DNA from: an uncultured Muribaculaceae bacterium
Lineage (GTDB): Bacteria > Bacteroidota > Bacteroidia > Bacteroidales > Muribaculaceae
Direction of reading: 5' to 3'
DNA length: 25,859 bases
Assembly: GCA_910586595.1 (NCBI GenBank)
Contig: CAJUJB010000040.1
Location: forward strand, 1-25,859
Position numbers and translations under genes: made by a program. Below are positions 16,388 to 24,756 of this stretch, piece after piece; within the stretch, counting starts at the first letter, position 1; every line of letters begins with the position of its first letter. The notes under the pieces are model-generated. The model did not search any database and was not told the DNA's origin. It saw only the letters and a program-made list of their open reading frames with translations.

Positions 16388-16412
16388 GGCGTATGCCGTG
16401 AAGACATACGCC
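16388..16412 (-). promoter_or_regulatory. Perfect hairpin in the mce leader
   Basis: GGCGTATG (16388-16395) and CATACGCC (16405-16412) form a perfect 8-bp stem with a 9-nt loop. It sits about 15-40 nt after the predicted transcription start and 58 nt before the mce ATG. No U tract follows, so it is not a simple terminator; it could stabilise the mRNA or be a regulatory element. Confidence 0.45.
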
Positions 16413-16431
16413 GTCCATTGGCTTTCGTGCG

Positions 16432-16464
16432 CAAATTTACACAAAATGTTTGGGTTATCAGCAA
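16432..16464 (-). promoter_or_regulatory. Promoter of the mce-mmd operon
   Basis: The minus-strand -7 element TAAATTTG is at 16439-16432. The best -33 candidate is TTG at 16464-16462, with a 22-bp spacer, slightly long. This -33 position falls inside the palindrome at 16455-16476. Confidence 0.55.
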
Positions 16465-16476
16465 TATCGCTGATAA
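16455..16476. promoter_or_regulatory. Perfect palindrome over the mce promoter, candidate Lrp site
   Basis: TTATCAGC (16455-16462) and GCTGATAA (16469-16476) are perfect inverted repeats separated by 6 bp. The core CAG...CTG with an A/T-containing centre is reminiscent of Lrp/AsnC sites, and an Lrp-type gene ends 28 bp away. Because it covers the -33 region, binding would most simply repress the operon. The regulator assignment is inference. Confidence 0.5.
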
Positions 16477-16504
16477 ATTTGAGGTGTCGAGTGGCCGAAA
16501 AGAT

Positions 16505-16978
16505 TTATTTGTTCGGTTCGTTCTCTATTGGCAGGTGTCGGTTGAAGGCTTCGCGGAATGAAACCATGGTCTCCGTGGATGCGATGTCGAGTGGGCGAAG
16601 TCTTTCCTGGATGATCTGTAGGATGTCTTCATTGCTGCGCGCGTGCATCTTGACGATTATGTCATAGCGGCCGGTGACTACATGGCATTCCGTGATTTCC
16701 TTGACTTCGGCCAGAGATGCGACGAGTTTCTCTATATCGGTTCCAGGTTTGGCGCTTATACCCAGATACGAAACTACATGGAAGCCGATTGTGGCCGGGT
16801 CAATAAGGCATTGTGAGCCTACGATTACATTCGAGGCCAGAAGACGCTGCACACGCTGGTGGACAGCTGCGCCGGAGACGCCGTATTCACGGGCAATCTC
16901 AAGATAAGGGGTGCGTGCGTTTGCACAGAGAGCATTGAGGATGGTAAGGTCGAGCGTGTCGAAGTGTTGACGTGGCAT
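16505..16978 (-). CDS. Lrp/AsnC-family transcriptional regulator
   Basis: The 157-residue protein has an N-terminal helix-turn-helix (LDLTILNALCANARTPYLEIAREYGVSGAAVHQRVQRLLASNVI) and a C-terminal RAM ligand-binding domain (about 70-145: VVSYLGISAKPGTDIEKLVASLAEV, ECHVVTGRYDIIVKMHARS). These proteins form octamers, sense amino acids or related metabolites and often regulate themselves. It lies directly upstream of and on the same strand as the methylmalonyl-CoA decarboxylase operon, which makes that operon a plausible target. Palindromes at 16992-17003 and 17118-17145 flank its own transcription start region. The ligand cannot be inferred. Confidence 0.9.
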   Translation of the reverse strand: MPRQHFDTLDLTILNALCANARTPYLEIAREYGVSGAAVHQRVQRLLASNVIVGSQCLIDPATIGFHVVSYLGISAKPGTDIEKLVASLAEVKEITECHVVTGRYDIIVKMHARSNEDILQIIQERLRPLDIASTETMVSFREAFNRHLPIENEPNK

Positions 16979-16991
16979 AATACGTTAGTTT

Positions 16992-17003
16992 ATTGTATAC
17001 AAT
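16992..17003. promoter_or_regulatory. Palindrome in the Lrp leader
   Basis: ATTGTATACAAT is a perfect 12-bp palindrome 14 bp upstream of the Lrp-type start codon. It could be an autoregulatory site or chance in AT-rich DNA. Confidence 0.3.
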
Positions 17004-17096
17004 GCGGTGTCAGCCGCGGACTTGGTGGTTTTTTATGTGTGTAGACAGCATGAATAATTGTCTGGTGCCTGCACGTAGTTTTTAATGGTCTTGCGG

Positions 17097-17128
17097 CAAA
17101 ATTAAGCATAATTCCTCGAATTTTACAA
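17097..17128 (-). promoter_or_regulatory. Promoter of the Lrp-type gene
   Basis: The minus-strand -7 element TAATTTTG is at 17104-17097 and the -33 TTG at 17128-17126, spaced 21 bp. The leader would be roughly 110 nt, long for this genome. The -33 element overlaps the palindrome at 17118-17145. Confidence 0.6.
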
Positions 17129-17145
17129 TAATAAATGTAAAATTC
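17118..17145. promoter_or_regulatory. 10-bp perfect inverted repeat over the Lrp promoter
   Basis: GAATTTTACA (17118-17127) and TGTAAAATTC (17136-17145) are exact inverted repeats around 8 bp. The left arm contains the -33 element of the Lrp-type promoter, an ideal location for autorepression. Confidence 0.5.
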
Positions 17146-17186
17146 TCTTAATAATAAGGCTCTCTGGTGAGAATTTTTCTCCACGC

Positions 17187-18899
17187 CTATCGCGCGGAGA
17201 TGGAGTGGAGTGCGAGTTGGCGGAAGTCAGACTCGCGAAGGCCGGCTTCTTCTAAATCTACGTCTTCGTTATAATCGTTGAGATATTGGCGCGCGGGCGC
17301 GTTGTAGCAGTTTTCTGTGAGCGCCAGTTCGGGTTTGTAATAAGGCGTTGAGATGCCTGACAATGACATCAATGTATGGAATGCCGATTGGCTCGAGGAT
17401 ACGTCTTTTGAAGAGTTTGCGCATGCAGCGGCGTATTTCTCAGGATGCATGGTGCGGTAGGTATCCGACAGCCATACCAGCATGGGCACGTGTATCTGCC
17501 AATATGTAGGAGTTGGAGAGGCGTGCAGGAAACGCTCGCGGTCATCGTCGTATATATCTTCACCGTGGTCGGCGAGATAGACCATCGCGGCAGGACGCCC
17601 TGTGGCGCTGACGGTTGAGATGATGCTGTCGAGCACGGCGTCGGTGTATACTATGGCGTTGTCGTAAGCGTTGATCAGGCCTGCGCGGTTTGAAGGCTCG
17701 GCTTCGGTGGCTATCTCAGGCCCGAACACCCCGTATTCTTCCGGATATCGGGCCTGGTAGTTGAAGTGTGAGCCATATGTGTGCAGCACGACGAAGACAG
17801 GTCGCCTCGGTTCTGTATTTATTGCCGCAGAGAGGTAGGGGCAGAGCTCAAGGTCGCGGTGTTCCTTGCCGTCGTCGGTAAGGAAGAGATTTCCTTCGGC
17901 GCGGCTGCCGAAGAAGTCGATTAGAGATCCGTTGCGTTGCTGATTCGATAACCAAACTGTGCGGTAACCGGCTTCGCGGAATGCGTCAATCACACTTCGT
18001 GAGCTATAGATTGAATCGGCAAACTCAGCCGCCCCGAGATGCGACATCAGCAGAGGCACACTCTTGTGGGTGGTATTACTCTCCGAGAGGGCCTTGGTGT
18101 AAGATATGACTCCGTCGCGCTTCGATAAACGGGGATTGGTAGGACGTTCGTAGCCATTTAATTGCCAATTGCCGGCACGTGAGGTCTCGCCAATGACGAG
18201 CACGAATATTTCAGGCACGGAGTCTGGATCGGTGACGGCGGCATGATATGAAAATGCTTCAGATGTCTCAAAATAGTGGTTTGAGGCCTCGGTGCGTTCG
18301 ACCGCAGTGAATATATTGGCTGTGACGTTGACAGGGAACAGACGTCGGGCCGGATTGTAGCCTGACGTTGAGCAGAAGGCGATGGCCATGCAGATAATTC
18401 CGGCGATTGAGAGGATGGCTCCTGAGTATAGAGCCGGCCTCTGTTGCTTACGGCTCAGGTAGGCACAGCGCCCGAGGGCGATTCCGGCCATGACAAGCGG
18501 CGGCATATACAGCACACATACCACGGCAATCGCCGGCCCGAGATTGAGAAGTAATTCTCCAGCCTCGTGCACGTTTGTAGTGGTGACATTGAGAAACATG
18601 TCGACGGCAATGATCGACTCGCCATAGAGAAACAGCAAAACTATCTGGAAGGCGCACAGAACCATGACTGGCAGAAGACAGAATGTGGTAATGCCGTTGC
18701 GGCGCCAGGCGCTCATGAGCAGAAGATGTATGCCGGCGGGGAGCAGGACATTTATTGCCCGCTCACAAGCCGTGTAATGTATCTCGGTGAAATCGAGTAT
18801 TATGTTAGGCACGATAAGCAGCAGTGGCACACTCCAGAGGAGGATGCCTGCAAGAATGCTTCCGTGATGGCTGGTGATATGTTGGTCAGAATGCTTCAT
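17187..18899 (-). CDS. Phosphoethanolamine transferase, EptA-like
   Basis: This 570-residue inner-membrane enzyme has about five N-terminal helices (to about residue 175) and a periplasmic alkaline-phosphatase-like domain. Landmarks include VLVIGETSRAGNWQLNGYER (Glu238, metal), the nucleophile region SESNTTHKSVPLLMS (Thr276 or 277), and the later metal site YLADHGEDIYDDD. Members transfer phosphoethanolamine from phosphatidylethanolamine to lipid A or other glycans, altering surface charge. The frame can open at 18956, but the ATG at 18899 starts just before the first helix and overlaps the upstream gene by 14 nt, so it is preferred. It is coupled to the Omp85-like gene, suggesting joint envelope function. 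The acceptor is not known. Confidence 0.85.
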   Translation of the reverse strand: MKHSDQHITSHHGSILAGILLWSVPLLLIVPNIILDFTEIHYTACERAINVLLPAGIHLLLMSAWRRNGITTFCLLPVMVLCAFQIVLLFLYGESIIAVDMFLNVTTTNVHEAGELLLNLGPAIAVVCVLYMPPLVMAGIALGRCAYLSRKQQRPALYSGAILSIAGIICMAIAFCSTSGYNPARRLFPVNVTANIFTAVERTEASNHYFETSEAFSYHAAVTDPDSVPEIFVLVIGETSRAGNWQLNGYERPTNPRLSKRDGVISYTKALSESNTTHKSVPLLMSHLGAAEFADSIYSSRSVIDAFREAGYRTVWLSNQQRNGSLIDFFGSRAEGNLFLTDDGKEHRDLELCPYLSAAINTEPRRPVFVVLHTYGSHFNYQARYPEEYGVFGPEIATEAEPSNRAGLINAYDNAIVYTDAVLDSIISTVSATGRPAAMVYLADHGEDIYDDDRERFLHASPTPTYWQIHVPMLVWLSDTYRTMHPEKYAAACANSSKDVSSSQSAFHTLMSLSGISTPYYKPELALTENCYNAPARQYLNDYNEDVDLEEAGLRESDFRQLALHSISAR

Positions 18900-20127
18900 T
18901 GATGCTGAATATAAATCCGGTCTGATGACGCCCGAAGCCGAGGTCGAGACGCACATTTACTCTTTTTTTGAACTCCCACCGGTAACCTATACCGTAGTTT
19001 GGCAATACTTTATTCCACCTCATTGCGGAGAAACGAGGAAATACGGTTCCGGCTCCGATCCATGCCACCACGCCGTTGCGGTGCCATATATGCTGCCGTA
19101 GTTCAAGGCATACATCTATTTCCGATTTGTCGCGGTAACGGCCTTCGAAGTAGCCTCGCATGTTGTCGCTTCCGCCGAGTGTGGAGAGGAGGCCCCACGG
19201 AGTATTGCCGTATGTGAGACGGGAATGCAGCTGGAAGGCTATTGTGGCGTCGCGCCATGCCTTATGATAGGTGGCAAAGGTAAATTCGGTGAGTGAGAAT
19301 GCATACCGGTTGAGCAGGAACCAAGGGTTGAAACGCTGGTCAAGCCGCAGGAAGATACCTTTGGATGCATTGGTGAGGAAGTCGCGGTTGTCGTATTGGA
19401 TGGTGACGCCCACACCGAAATTGAATGTGCGGTCGTCTTCACCATGCCACAACCATGGCTTCTCAAATTTGCGTCCGTTGATGTAGTCGAAGGTCGCCAT
19501 TGGGCCTGCGTACAGCGCAGGAGCTATTTTCCAGACGAAGCAGACTTCTGCCTGGGAGTTGAGGTATTTGTAGGTCGATTCGTTTTCATCGTTGACATTC
19601 TCATCATAACCTATGCCCCAGAACTTTGTAGCCACTGAAGAGAAATTCACGTCGTAGCTCATTCGTGCACGGTCGTTGGGCAAGATGTGTGTACCTCTGA
19701 CGCCAAGTTTGAAAAACATACTTGTGGTTGCATCAAGATATACGGCCACATCCGATGGCGGTGTGACAGTGTCGGTAAGAGACGTGCGGTAGATTCCGGC
19801 CGCCACGAGACCTACACCGAATTTGGTGTCTGTCGAATAGTGCGGCCCGCCGATGACGCTGAAGTCAAATTTTTTGTTCTGCTTGGGTTTGTTGGAGTCA
19901 TCGAAATATTCGATGATCTTCGTTATGAGACCTTTCTTATGGAAGGCGGGAATGAGATGAAGGTCGGTGGTGTCAGGCTGCGCATCTTCGCAAGAGATGT
20001 CGTCTTCAAGCATCTGAGGCCCGAGATGTAGCTCCCGAATCTGCGCGACTGAATCGCAAGTCTCTGTTGCGTATGCTGTTGAGAAACCTGCGGCCAATAA
20101 TATGATGAAAATTGAAATATAGCGCAT
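18886..20127 (-). CDS. Omp85-type outer-membrane barrel without POTRA domains
   Basis: The 413-residue protein has a signal peptide (MRYISIFIILLAAGFSTAYA), an acidic linker of about 70 residues, and a beta-barrel in the bacterial surface antigen (Omp85/BamA) family. The barrel carries the lid-loop-6 signature MRGYFEGRYRDK and ends in an aromatic residue (SINEAF). No POTRA repeat precedes the barrel, so it is not a classical BamA; it resembles small surface-antigen barrels of Bacteroidota with unknown clients. The frame opens at 20154, but the ATG at 20127 gives the correct signal peptide. Its stop overlaps the transferase start, so the two are likely co-translated. Confidence 0.75.
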   Translation of the reverse strand: MRYISIFIILLAAGFSTAYATETCDSVAQIRELHLGPQMLEDDISCEDAQPDTTDLHLIPAFHKKGLITKIIEYFDDSNKPKQNKKFDFSVIGGPHYSTDTKFGVGLVAAGIYRTSLTDTVTPPSDVAVYLDATTSMFFKLGVRGTHILPNDRARMSYDVNFSSVATKFWGIGYDENVNDENESTYKYLNSQAEVCFVWKIAPALYAGPMATFDYINGRKFEKPWLWHGEDDRTFNFGVGVTIQYDNRDFLTNASKGIFLRLDQRFNPWFLLNRYAFSLTEFTFATYHKAWRDATIAFQLHSRLTYGNTPWGLLSTLGGSDNMRGYFEGRYRDKSEIDVCLELRQHIWHRNGVVAWIGAGTVFPRFSAMRWNKVLPNYGIGYRWEFKKRVNVRLDLGFGRHQTGFIFSINEAF

Positions 20128-20138
20128 AATGGAGTGTC

Positions 20139-20170
20139 TTTGCAATATTAACAAATAAGTCTTAACTTTG
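20139..20170 (+). promoter_or_regulatory. Promoter of menD-menB
   Basis: TTTG at 20139-20142 and TAACTTTG at 20163-20170 form a -33/-7 pair with a 20-bp spacer. The leader to the menD ATG would be about 33 nt. Confidence 0.75.
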
Positions 20171-20209
20171 TTACTCCAAAATCTTATTTAGGAGTTTCTG
20201 ACCAAATCT

Positions 20210-21793
20210 ATGGAATCAATCGACAAACCCACCGCGCATCTTCTTACAGATCTGCTCCGTGCCTATGGTGTGAGGCGCATAGTTCTCTCTCCTGGTACGC
20301 GCTCGGCGCCTCTTGCGGTAGCCATGGCCCGGTCGGGGTATTTCGATATATCTGTAATTATCGATGAACGTTGCGCTGCCTTTGCAGCGCTTGGTATGGC
20401 GCTCAGGCTCGGGCATCCTGTGGCAATGGTGTGTACATCAGGTTCTGCCGTACTCAATTATGCGCCAGCCTTGGCCGAGGCGTATTACCGACGTGTGCCG
20501 CTGATTGCCATCTCGGCCGACCGGCCTGTAGATCTGATAGATCAGCGCGATAGTCAGACTATCCGTCAGCCGGGCGCGCTGACTGCTGTGACCCGAGCCT
20601 CCGTCGATATTGCCGATGATAGAACGGATCGTTATTTGAGATATGCCAACCGCCTGATAAATCAGACCCTCGCTGGCGCAGTCGGCCCAATACCAGGGCC
20701 GGTACATATAAATATGCAGTTCGATACACCTCTGACAAAGATGGTGGAGGGTCGGGCAGAGTCGCATGCGCGAAAGATCGGCATTGAACGTCCGAAGGCG
20801 CGATATGATTTTACGTCAATCCTTGCCTCCATACCACGTACATCCAAAGTATTGGTCGTGAGCGGCGACATGCACCCCATCTACCGTTTTTCAACGGTAC
20901 TGCGTTCGGCGGCAGATAAATTGGCTCTCGTCGCTGAAGCTCAGGCCAACCTCGGCGTCGAGACAGGCATTAAAGCTGTAAAACCTGATTTCGCCTCATT
21001 GCCCGCGCCCGACATTGTTGTCAGCATCGGAGGAAGTCTGGTGTCAGCACGTCTGAAAGCCTATTTGCGGTCATTGCCTCATCTGCGTCATATCTCAGCC
21101 GGATATGACGATGTGCCTGTCGATACATTTTTCTCGCTGTCAGAGGTGGTGGAATGCCCTGCGGAGGACTTCCTCAAAGCGTTGGCTGAGCATCTTGAAC
21201 CTTCCGCTGACTTCTGCGAGGCGTGGAGAGATGCGGTTGCCGGAACGGAAGAAGGCAGGTCGATTCCGCTTATCGGGCTGCTTCAACAGCTTGTAGACGG
21301 CCTTCATATAGCCGATTTCCATTTCAGTAACGGCTCCGCTATCCGGTATGGACAGCTGCTGAATTTCCGCGACGGGCAGCGCATAGATTGTAACCGTGGG
21401 GTAAGCGGCATCGACGGATGTACGTCGACAGCTATAGGAGCCGCTATTGTAGCTCAGAATCCAACCGTGCTTGTCACTGGCGATATGAGCGCCGCATATG
21501 ATGTGGGAGCTTTTGCCATCCCTGGCATACCTCCTACATTCAAAATGGTGGTGCTGGATAATGGTGGAGGCGATATTTTCCGCGCCATCCCCTCGACGGG
21601 GCCGCTGCCCGAGTGCGAGCGCCTGTTTGCGGTTGCCCCCAAGCTCCCTCTCCGGTCGTTGGCAGAAGGGTATGGATTCGATTATTTCGAGGCTGAACCC
21701 GGAGATGATATTTCAGAATTTATCAACAGCAGGCGTGCCCCGGCTATTTTGCGGGTGAAAATGTGCGCAGGCTCATCAAAATCAATATTTTAA
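20210..21793 (+). CDS. menD: 2-succinyl-5-enolpyruvyl-6-hydroxy-3-cyclohexene-1-carboxylate synthase
   Basis: This 527-residue thiamine-diphosphate enzyme joins 2-oxoglutarate (as succinic semialdehyde-ThDP) to isochorismate in menaquinone synthesis. Landmarks: VRRIVLSPGTRSAPLAVAM at the N-terminus, the activating glutamate in VIIDERCAAFAALGMA, MVCTSGSAVLNYAPALAEAYY, and the Mg/ThDP site VTGDMSAAYDVGAF with VVLDNGGGDIFR. The length is close to the usual 550. It is followed 4 bp later by menB. Other men genes (menF, menC, menE) are not adjacent here, since the next gene is a convergent TonB receptor. Menaquinone fits anaerobic fumarate respiration, whose product succinate feeds the propionate route encoded nearby. 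Confidence 0.94.
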   Translation: MESIDKPTAHLLTDLLRAYGVRRIVLSPGTRSAPLAVAMARSGYFDISVIIDERCAAFAALGMALRLGHPVAMVCTSGSAVLNYAPALAEAYYRRVPLIAISADRPVDLIDQRDSQTIRQPGALTAVTRASVDIADDRTDRYLRYANRLINQTLAGAVGPIPGPVHINMQFDTPLTKMVEGRAESHARKIGIERPKARYDFTSILASIPRTSKVLVVSGDMHPIYRFSTVLRSAADKLALVAEAQANLGVETGIKAVKPDFASLPAPDIVVSIGGSLVSARLKAYLRSLPHLRHISAGYDDVPVDTFFSLSEVVECPAEDFLKALAEHLEPSADFCEAWRDAVAGTEEGRSIPLIGLLQQLVDGLHIADFHFSNGSAIRYGQLLNFRDGQRIDCNRGVSGIDGCTSTAIGAAIVAQNPTVLVTGDMSAAYDVGAFAIPGIPPTFKMVVLDNGGGDIFRAIPSTGPLPECERLFAVAPKLPLRSLAEGYGFDYFEAEPGDDISEFINSRRAPAILRVKMCAGSSKSIF

Positions 21794-21797
21794 TACT

Positions 21798-22634
21798 ATG
21801 GCAGACACAGCTACACCTCGCAAATGGACTACCATACGCGAATACTCAGATATTCTATTCGACTTCTACGAAGGCATTGCCAAGATCACTATTAACCGTC
21901 CGGAAGTTTATAACGCTTTCCGTCCGCAGACAAACGCCCAGATTCTCGACGCTCTGGACTATTGCCGCGATACACCTGCGGTGCGCGTAGTGGTTCTCAC
22001 CGGAGCCGGCGACAAAGCATTTTGCTCAGGTGGTGACCAGCATTACAAATCCCGCGGCGGCTATTGTGATGCCGACGGAACGCCTCGCCTCAATGTGCTG
22101 GATATCCACAAGGCTATCCGCTCGTTGGTTAAACCCGTCATTGCCATGGTAAATGGCTATGCCATTGGCGGCGGTAATGTGCTCCAGGTGGTGTGCGACC
22201 TTTCTATCGCATCCGAGAATGCCCGCTTTGGGCAGACGGGCCCCAAGGTCGGCAGTTTTGATGCCGGATTTGGCTCATCTTATCTGGCACGCTGCGTAGG
22301 CCAGAAGAAAGCCCGTGAGATATGGTTTCTCTGTCGTCAATATACGGCCCAGGAAGCGTTGGAAATGGGAATGATCAACAAGGTTGTGCCATTCGACAAT
22401 CTGGAAGATGAAGTTGTTGAATGGTGCCAGACAATCATCAAGCGAAGCCCGTTTGCCGTGCGCATGATCAAACGGGCTCTCAATGCCGAGCTCGATGGCC
22501 AGCATGGCTTGATGGAGTTTGCCGGAGACGCAACTCTGATGTATTATCTGATGGACGAAGCTCAGGAGGGGGCCCAGGCTTTCCTTGAGAAGCGTGATCC
22601 GGACTTCGATAAATTTCCGCAGTTCCCGGGCTGA
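21798..22634 (+). CDS. menB: 1,4-dihydroxy-2-naphthoyl-CoA synthase
   Basis: The 278-residue crotonase-fold enzyme cyclises o-succinylbenzoyl-CoA to 1,4-dihydroxy-2-naphthoyl-CoA. Diagnostic segments are ITINRPEVYNAFRPQT, LTGAGDKAFCSGGDQ, MVNGYAIGGGNVLQVVCDLSIAS (oxyanion hole) and ARFGQTGPKVGSFDAGFGSSYLARCVGQKKAREIWF, which is characteristic of MenB rather than of general enoyl-CoA hydratases; the C-terminus ends DFDKFPQFPG. It lies 4 bp after menD in the same operon and ends 6 bp from the convergent receptor's stop. Confidence 0.95.
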   Translation: MADTATPRKWTTIREYSDILFDFYEGIAKITINRPEVYNAFRPQTNAQILDALDYCRDTPAVRVVVLTGAGDKAFCSGGDQHYKSRGGYCDADGTPRLNVLDIHKAIRSLVKPVIAMVNGYAIGGGNVLQVVCDLSIASENARFGQTGPKVGSFDAGFGSSYLARCVGQKKAREIWFLCRQYTAQEALEMGMINKVVPFDNLEDEVVEWCQTIIKRSPFAVRMIKRALNAELDGQHGLMEFAGDATLMYYLMDEAQEGAQAFLEKRDPDFDKFPQFPG

Positions 22635-22640
22635 TGTAAA

Positions 22641-24656
22641 TCAGAACCGGAATGTGACAAACCCTCTCAGTGAAAATGGAGTGCCCGGCGTGAAGCAGAT
22701 GTCGGTCACGGGTTCCTTGTCGCCTGGAATCATTGTTTCGGTGGCAAACTGAGCCTCTTTCCATTTTACGTTGAAAAGATTTTCAATCACGGCTCCTACG
22801 GTGAATTTACGCCAGGTGTAGGAGGCGTTGAGGTCGGTGATGCAATAGCCTTTGGCAGTCAGCGACCAGTCTTCATTCGCGGGTCGGTCGGCTATCCATC
22901 GCGTATGGATTGCGGCCGACACGTTTTTATTTTTATAGCTTAAACCTCCAAGAACAGTATGGCGCGGAGCGAGGGGAATGTAGTCGAATCCCTTCGGTTC
23001 TTCGGTCATGCGTGCGTTGCTGAAAGTATAGTCGGCCTGAAGATAGAAATGCTTCAGGAACTCCCATCTCAACCCGGCGTCCACGCCGAAGCGGCGGCTC
23101 TTCCCAGATGGCTCAACAATGGCTTCGTCGCCCACATAAACAAATTCCTGATTAAGGTGCATATACCACAGGGCTGCGTTGAGCACGACATTGGATATTG
23201 GTTTATAGTGTATGCCGAAATCTGCTCCAAGAGCTTGCGGAAGTACATTTTTGCCATTTTCAACCACGACTACGCGAGCATCGTTGCTATGGAAGCCCCG
23301 GCCGCCTTTGAGATAAAGCTGGATGTTGTCGGTCGGGTTATAGATTATGTTCAGCTTCGGGCTTACGAAGGCCTGGGCTGTTCCTTTATCGTTATATTCG
23401 GCGGCAGTCTTGTCGGCATAATTGAAGTGGAACCAGTCGATGCGTACCGAAGGGTTTATCATCCATCTGCCCAGATTCATCTCAAGACCTGCGTAACCGA
23501 AGAGGTTACTCTCGTCGATGTCGCCCAGCGCATATGTGCCTATCTGATGCCGGTTCTCGGCATGGTAGAGGGCAATATCCATCACGTGATCATAGCGGAA
23601 GCCTGCGCCTGCCGACCATTTCCATGCATGGCCTCCAACATGAAAATGGTTGTTGTAGTCGGTATGGCCACCTGCCACGATTCGTTTTTCCCGCTGGTTA
23701 ATCTCATCCCAATGCTCCGGGTCATTGAGCTGGAATGTGAAATCAGAAAAGAGGTTGAACGTGTAGTATGAGAGGTAGAAGTCGGAGTTTACAGTTCCGC
23801 CATCGCCAGTGTCGAGCATATGGAGAAACTGAAGATTGGTGCGCGATGTTGAGCCGCCTTCGCTTGCGTCCAGTGACCCGAACCAGCCTATTGTGCCATT
23901 GTCGACAGCGCGCTCGGGTATCTGCCCGGAGGCATTCCACGAGCTGTTGAAGTGCGATGCGATGATGTTGAACCGGGAGTTTTCGTTCCACCTGGTATAT
24001 TTGCTCATCACGTTCAGTCGTTTGAAGTGCTGAGGTGAGTCGAAGAAGCCGTTGTCGCTCAGAAATGCCCCGGAGAGGTAGAAACTCTCCTTGGTATTGT
24101 TGAGGAACGACACAGATGCACGGTAACGTTGATAATCGTGCATGCCAACTTCTACCGACACCTCATTGGGCATGCGGTCGCGTGTTTTGAAGGCCACATA
24201 TCCAGCTGTGGCAAGGTCGCCCTTGGTCATGTTGTACATGCCTTTGTCGAAGTCGACATGCTCGATAACTTCGGGCTGGAGGAAGTGGAGATCGGCATAG
24301 CCTTGGCCGTGGGCATGGCTGACCATATTCACGGGCATTCCGTCGACAGATATATTTATGTCTGTGCCATGGTCGAGGTCAAATCCGCGGAGGAACATCT
24401 GTTCGGCCTTGCCTCCTCCGGCATGCTGGGCAATAAAGAGACCTGGAACGGTGCGGAGGACTTCCTGAGATGATTTGACAGGATTTACGGCAAGGTCGAC
24501 TTTTGCAAGGTCGCTGAGGTGGTTGACATGTGCCACCACACTCAGGTCGCGCAATCTTATATCGGGCATAGTGTCGGCGTCGGCGGCAGGGCGAGGGTCA
24601 TGAGCCCATGCGATAGAGGCATAAGCAATAGCCGACAGAAGCAGTATTTTTCTCAT
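22641..24656 (-). CDS. TonB-dependent outer-membrane receptor
   Basis: The 671-residue receptor has a signal peptide (MRKILLLSAIAYASIAWA), a plug domain (about 30-155) and a 22-strand barrel ending in the aromatic-terminal FVTFRF. The plug contains SSQEVLRTVPGLFIAQHAGGG, MFLRGFDLDHGTDINISVDGMPVNM, then a histidine-bearing loop SHAHGQGYADLHFLQPEVIEHVDF. It has no N-terminal carboxypeptidase-like domain and no SusD partner, so it is not a SusC-type glycan receptor; uptake of a metal complex or small ligand is more likely. The frame opens at 24701, but the ATG at 24656 gives the signal peptide. The cobalamin riboswitch nearby is on the opposite strand and cannot control it. The substrate is unknown. 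Confidence 0.85.
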   Translation of the reverse strand: MRKILLLSAIAYASIAWAHDPRPAADADTMPDIRLRDLSVVAHVNHLSDLAKVDLAVNPVKSSQEVLRTVPGLFIAQHAGGGKAEQMFLRGFDLDHGTDINISVDGMPVNMVSHAHGQGYADLHFLQPEVIEHVDFDKGMYNMTKGDLATAGYVAFKTRDRMPNEVSVEVGMHDYQRYRASVSFLNNTKESFYLSGAFLSDNGFFDSPQHFKRLNVMSKYTRWNENSRFNIIASHFNSSWNASGQIPERAVDNGTIGWFGSLDASEGGSTSRTNLQFLHMLDTGDGGTVNSDFYLSYYTFNLFSDFTFQLNDPEHWDEINQREKRIVAGGHTDYNNHFHVGGHAWKWSAGAGFRYDHVMDIALYHAENRHQIGTYALGDIDESNLFGYAGLEMNLGRWMINPSVRIDWFHFNYADKTAAEYNDKGTAQAFVSPKLNIIYNPTDNIQLYLKGGRGFHSNDARVVVVENGKNVLPQALGADFGIHYKPISNVVLNAALWYMHLNQEFVYVGDEAIVEPSGKSRRFGVDAGLRWEFLKHFYLQADYTFSNARMTEEPKGFDYIPLAPRHTVLGGLSYKNKNVSAAIHTRWIADRPANEDWSLTAKGYCITDLNASYTWRKFTVGAVIENLFNVKWKEAQFATETMIPGDKEPVTDICFTPGTPFSLRGFVTFRF

Positions 24657-24718
24657 ATATGAATAGTGGAGTATTAATAATATGTGATGCAGTGTTAACA
24701 AACCTTTATGTACAAAAG

Positions 24719-24750
24719 TTTGCTTATTTTGCGCATATGTTATAACTTTG
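24719..24750 (+). promoter_or_regulatory. Promoter of the riboswitch leader
   Basis: TTTG at 24719-24722 and TAACTTTG at 24743-24750 with a 20-bp spacer match the Bacteroidota consensus exactly. Transcription begins just before the cobalamin aptamer. Confidence 0.75.
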
Positions 24751-24756
24751 CACCGT

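Noticed and set aside
17160..17195. Terminator hairpin at the end of the EptA-like gene
   Set aside because: An 8-bp imperfect stem exists around the stop codon, but it is followed by A residues rather than a U tract on the minus strand.
22959..23771. Open frame of 270 codons on the plus strand
   Set aside because: It is antisense to the TonB receptor, shows no recognisable domain, and has no promoter; it is a codon-bias shadow.
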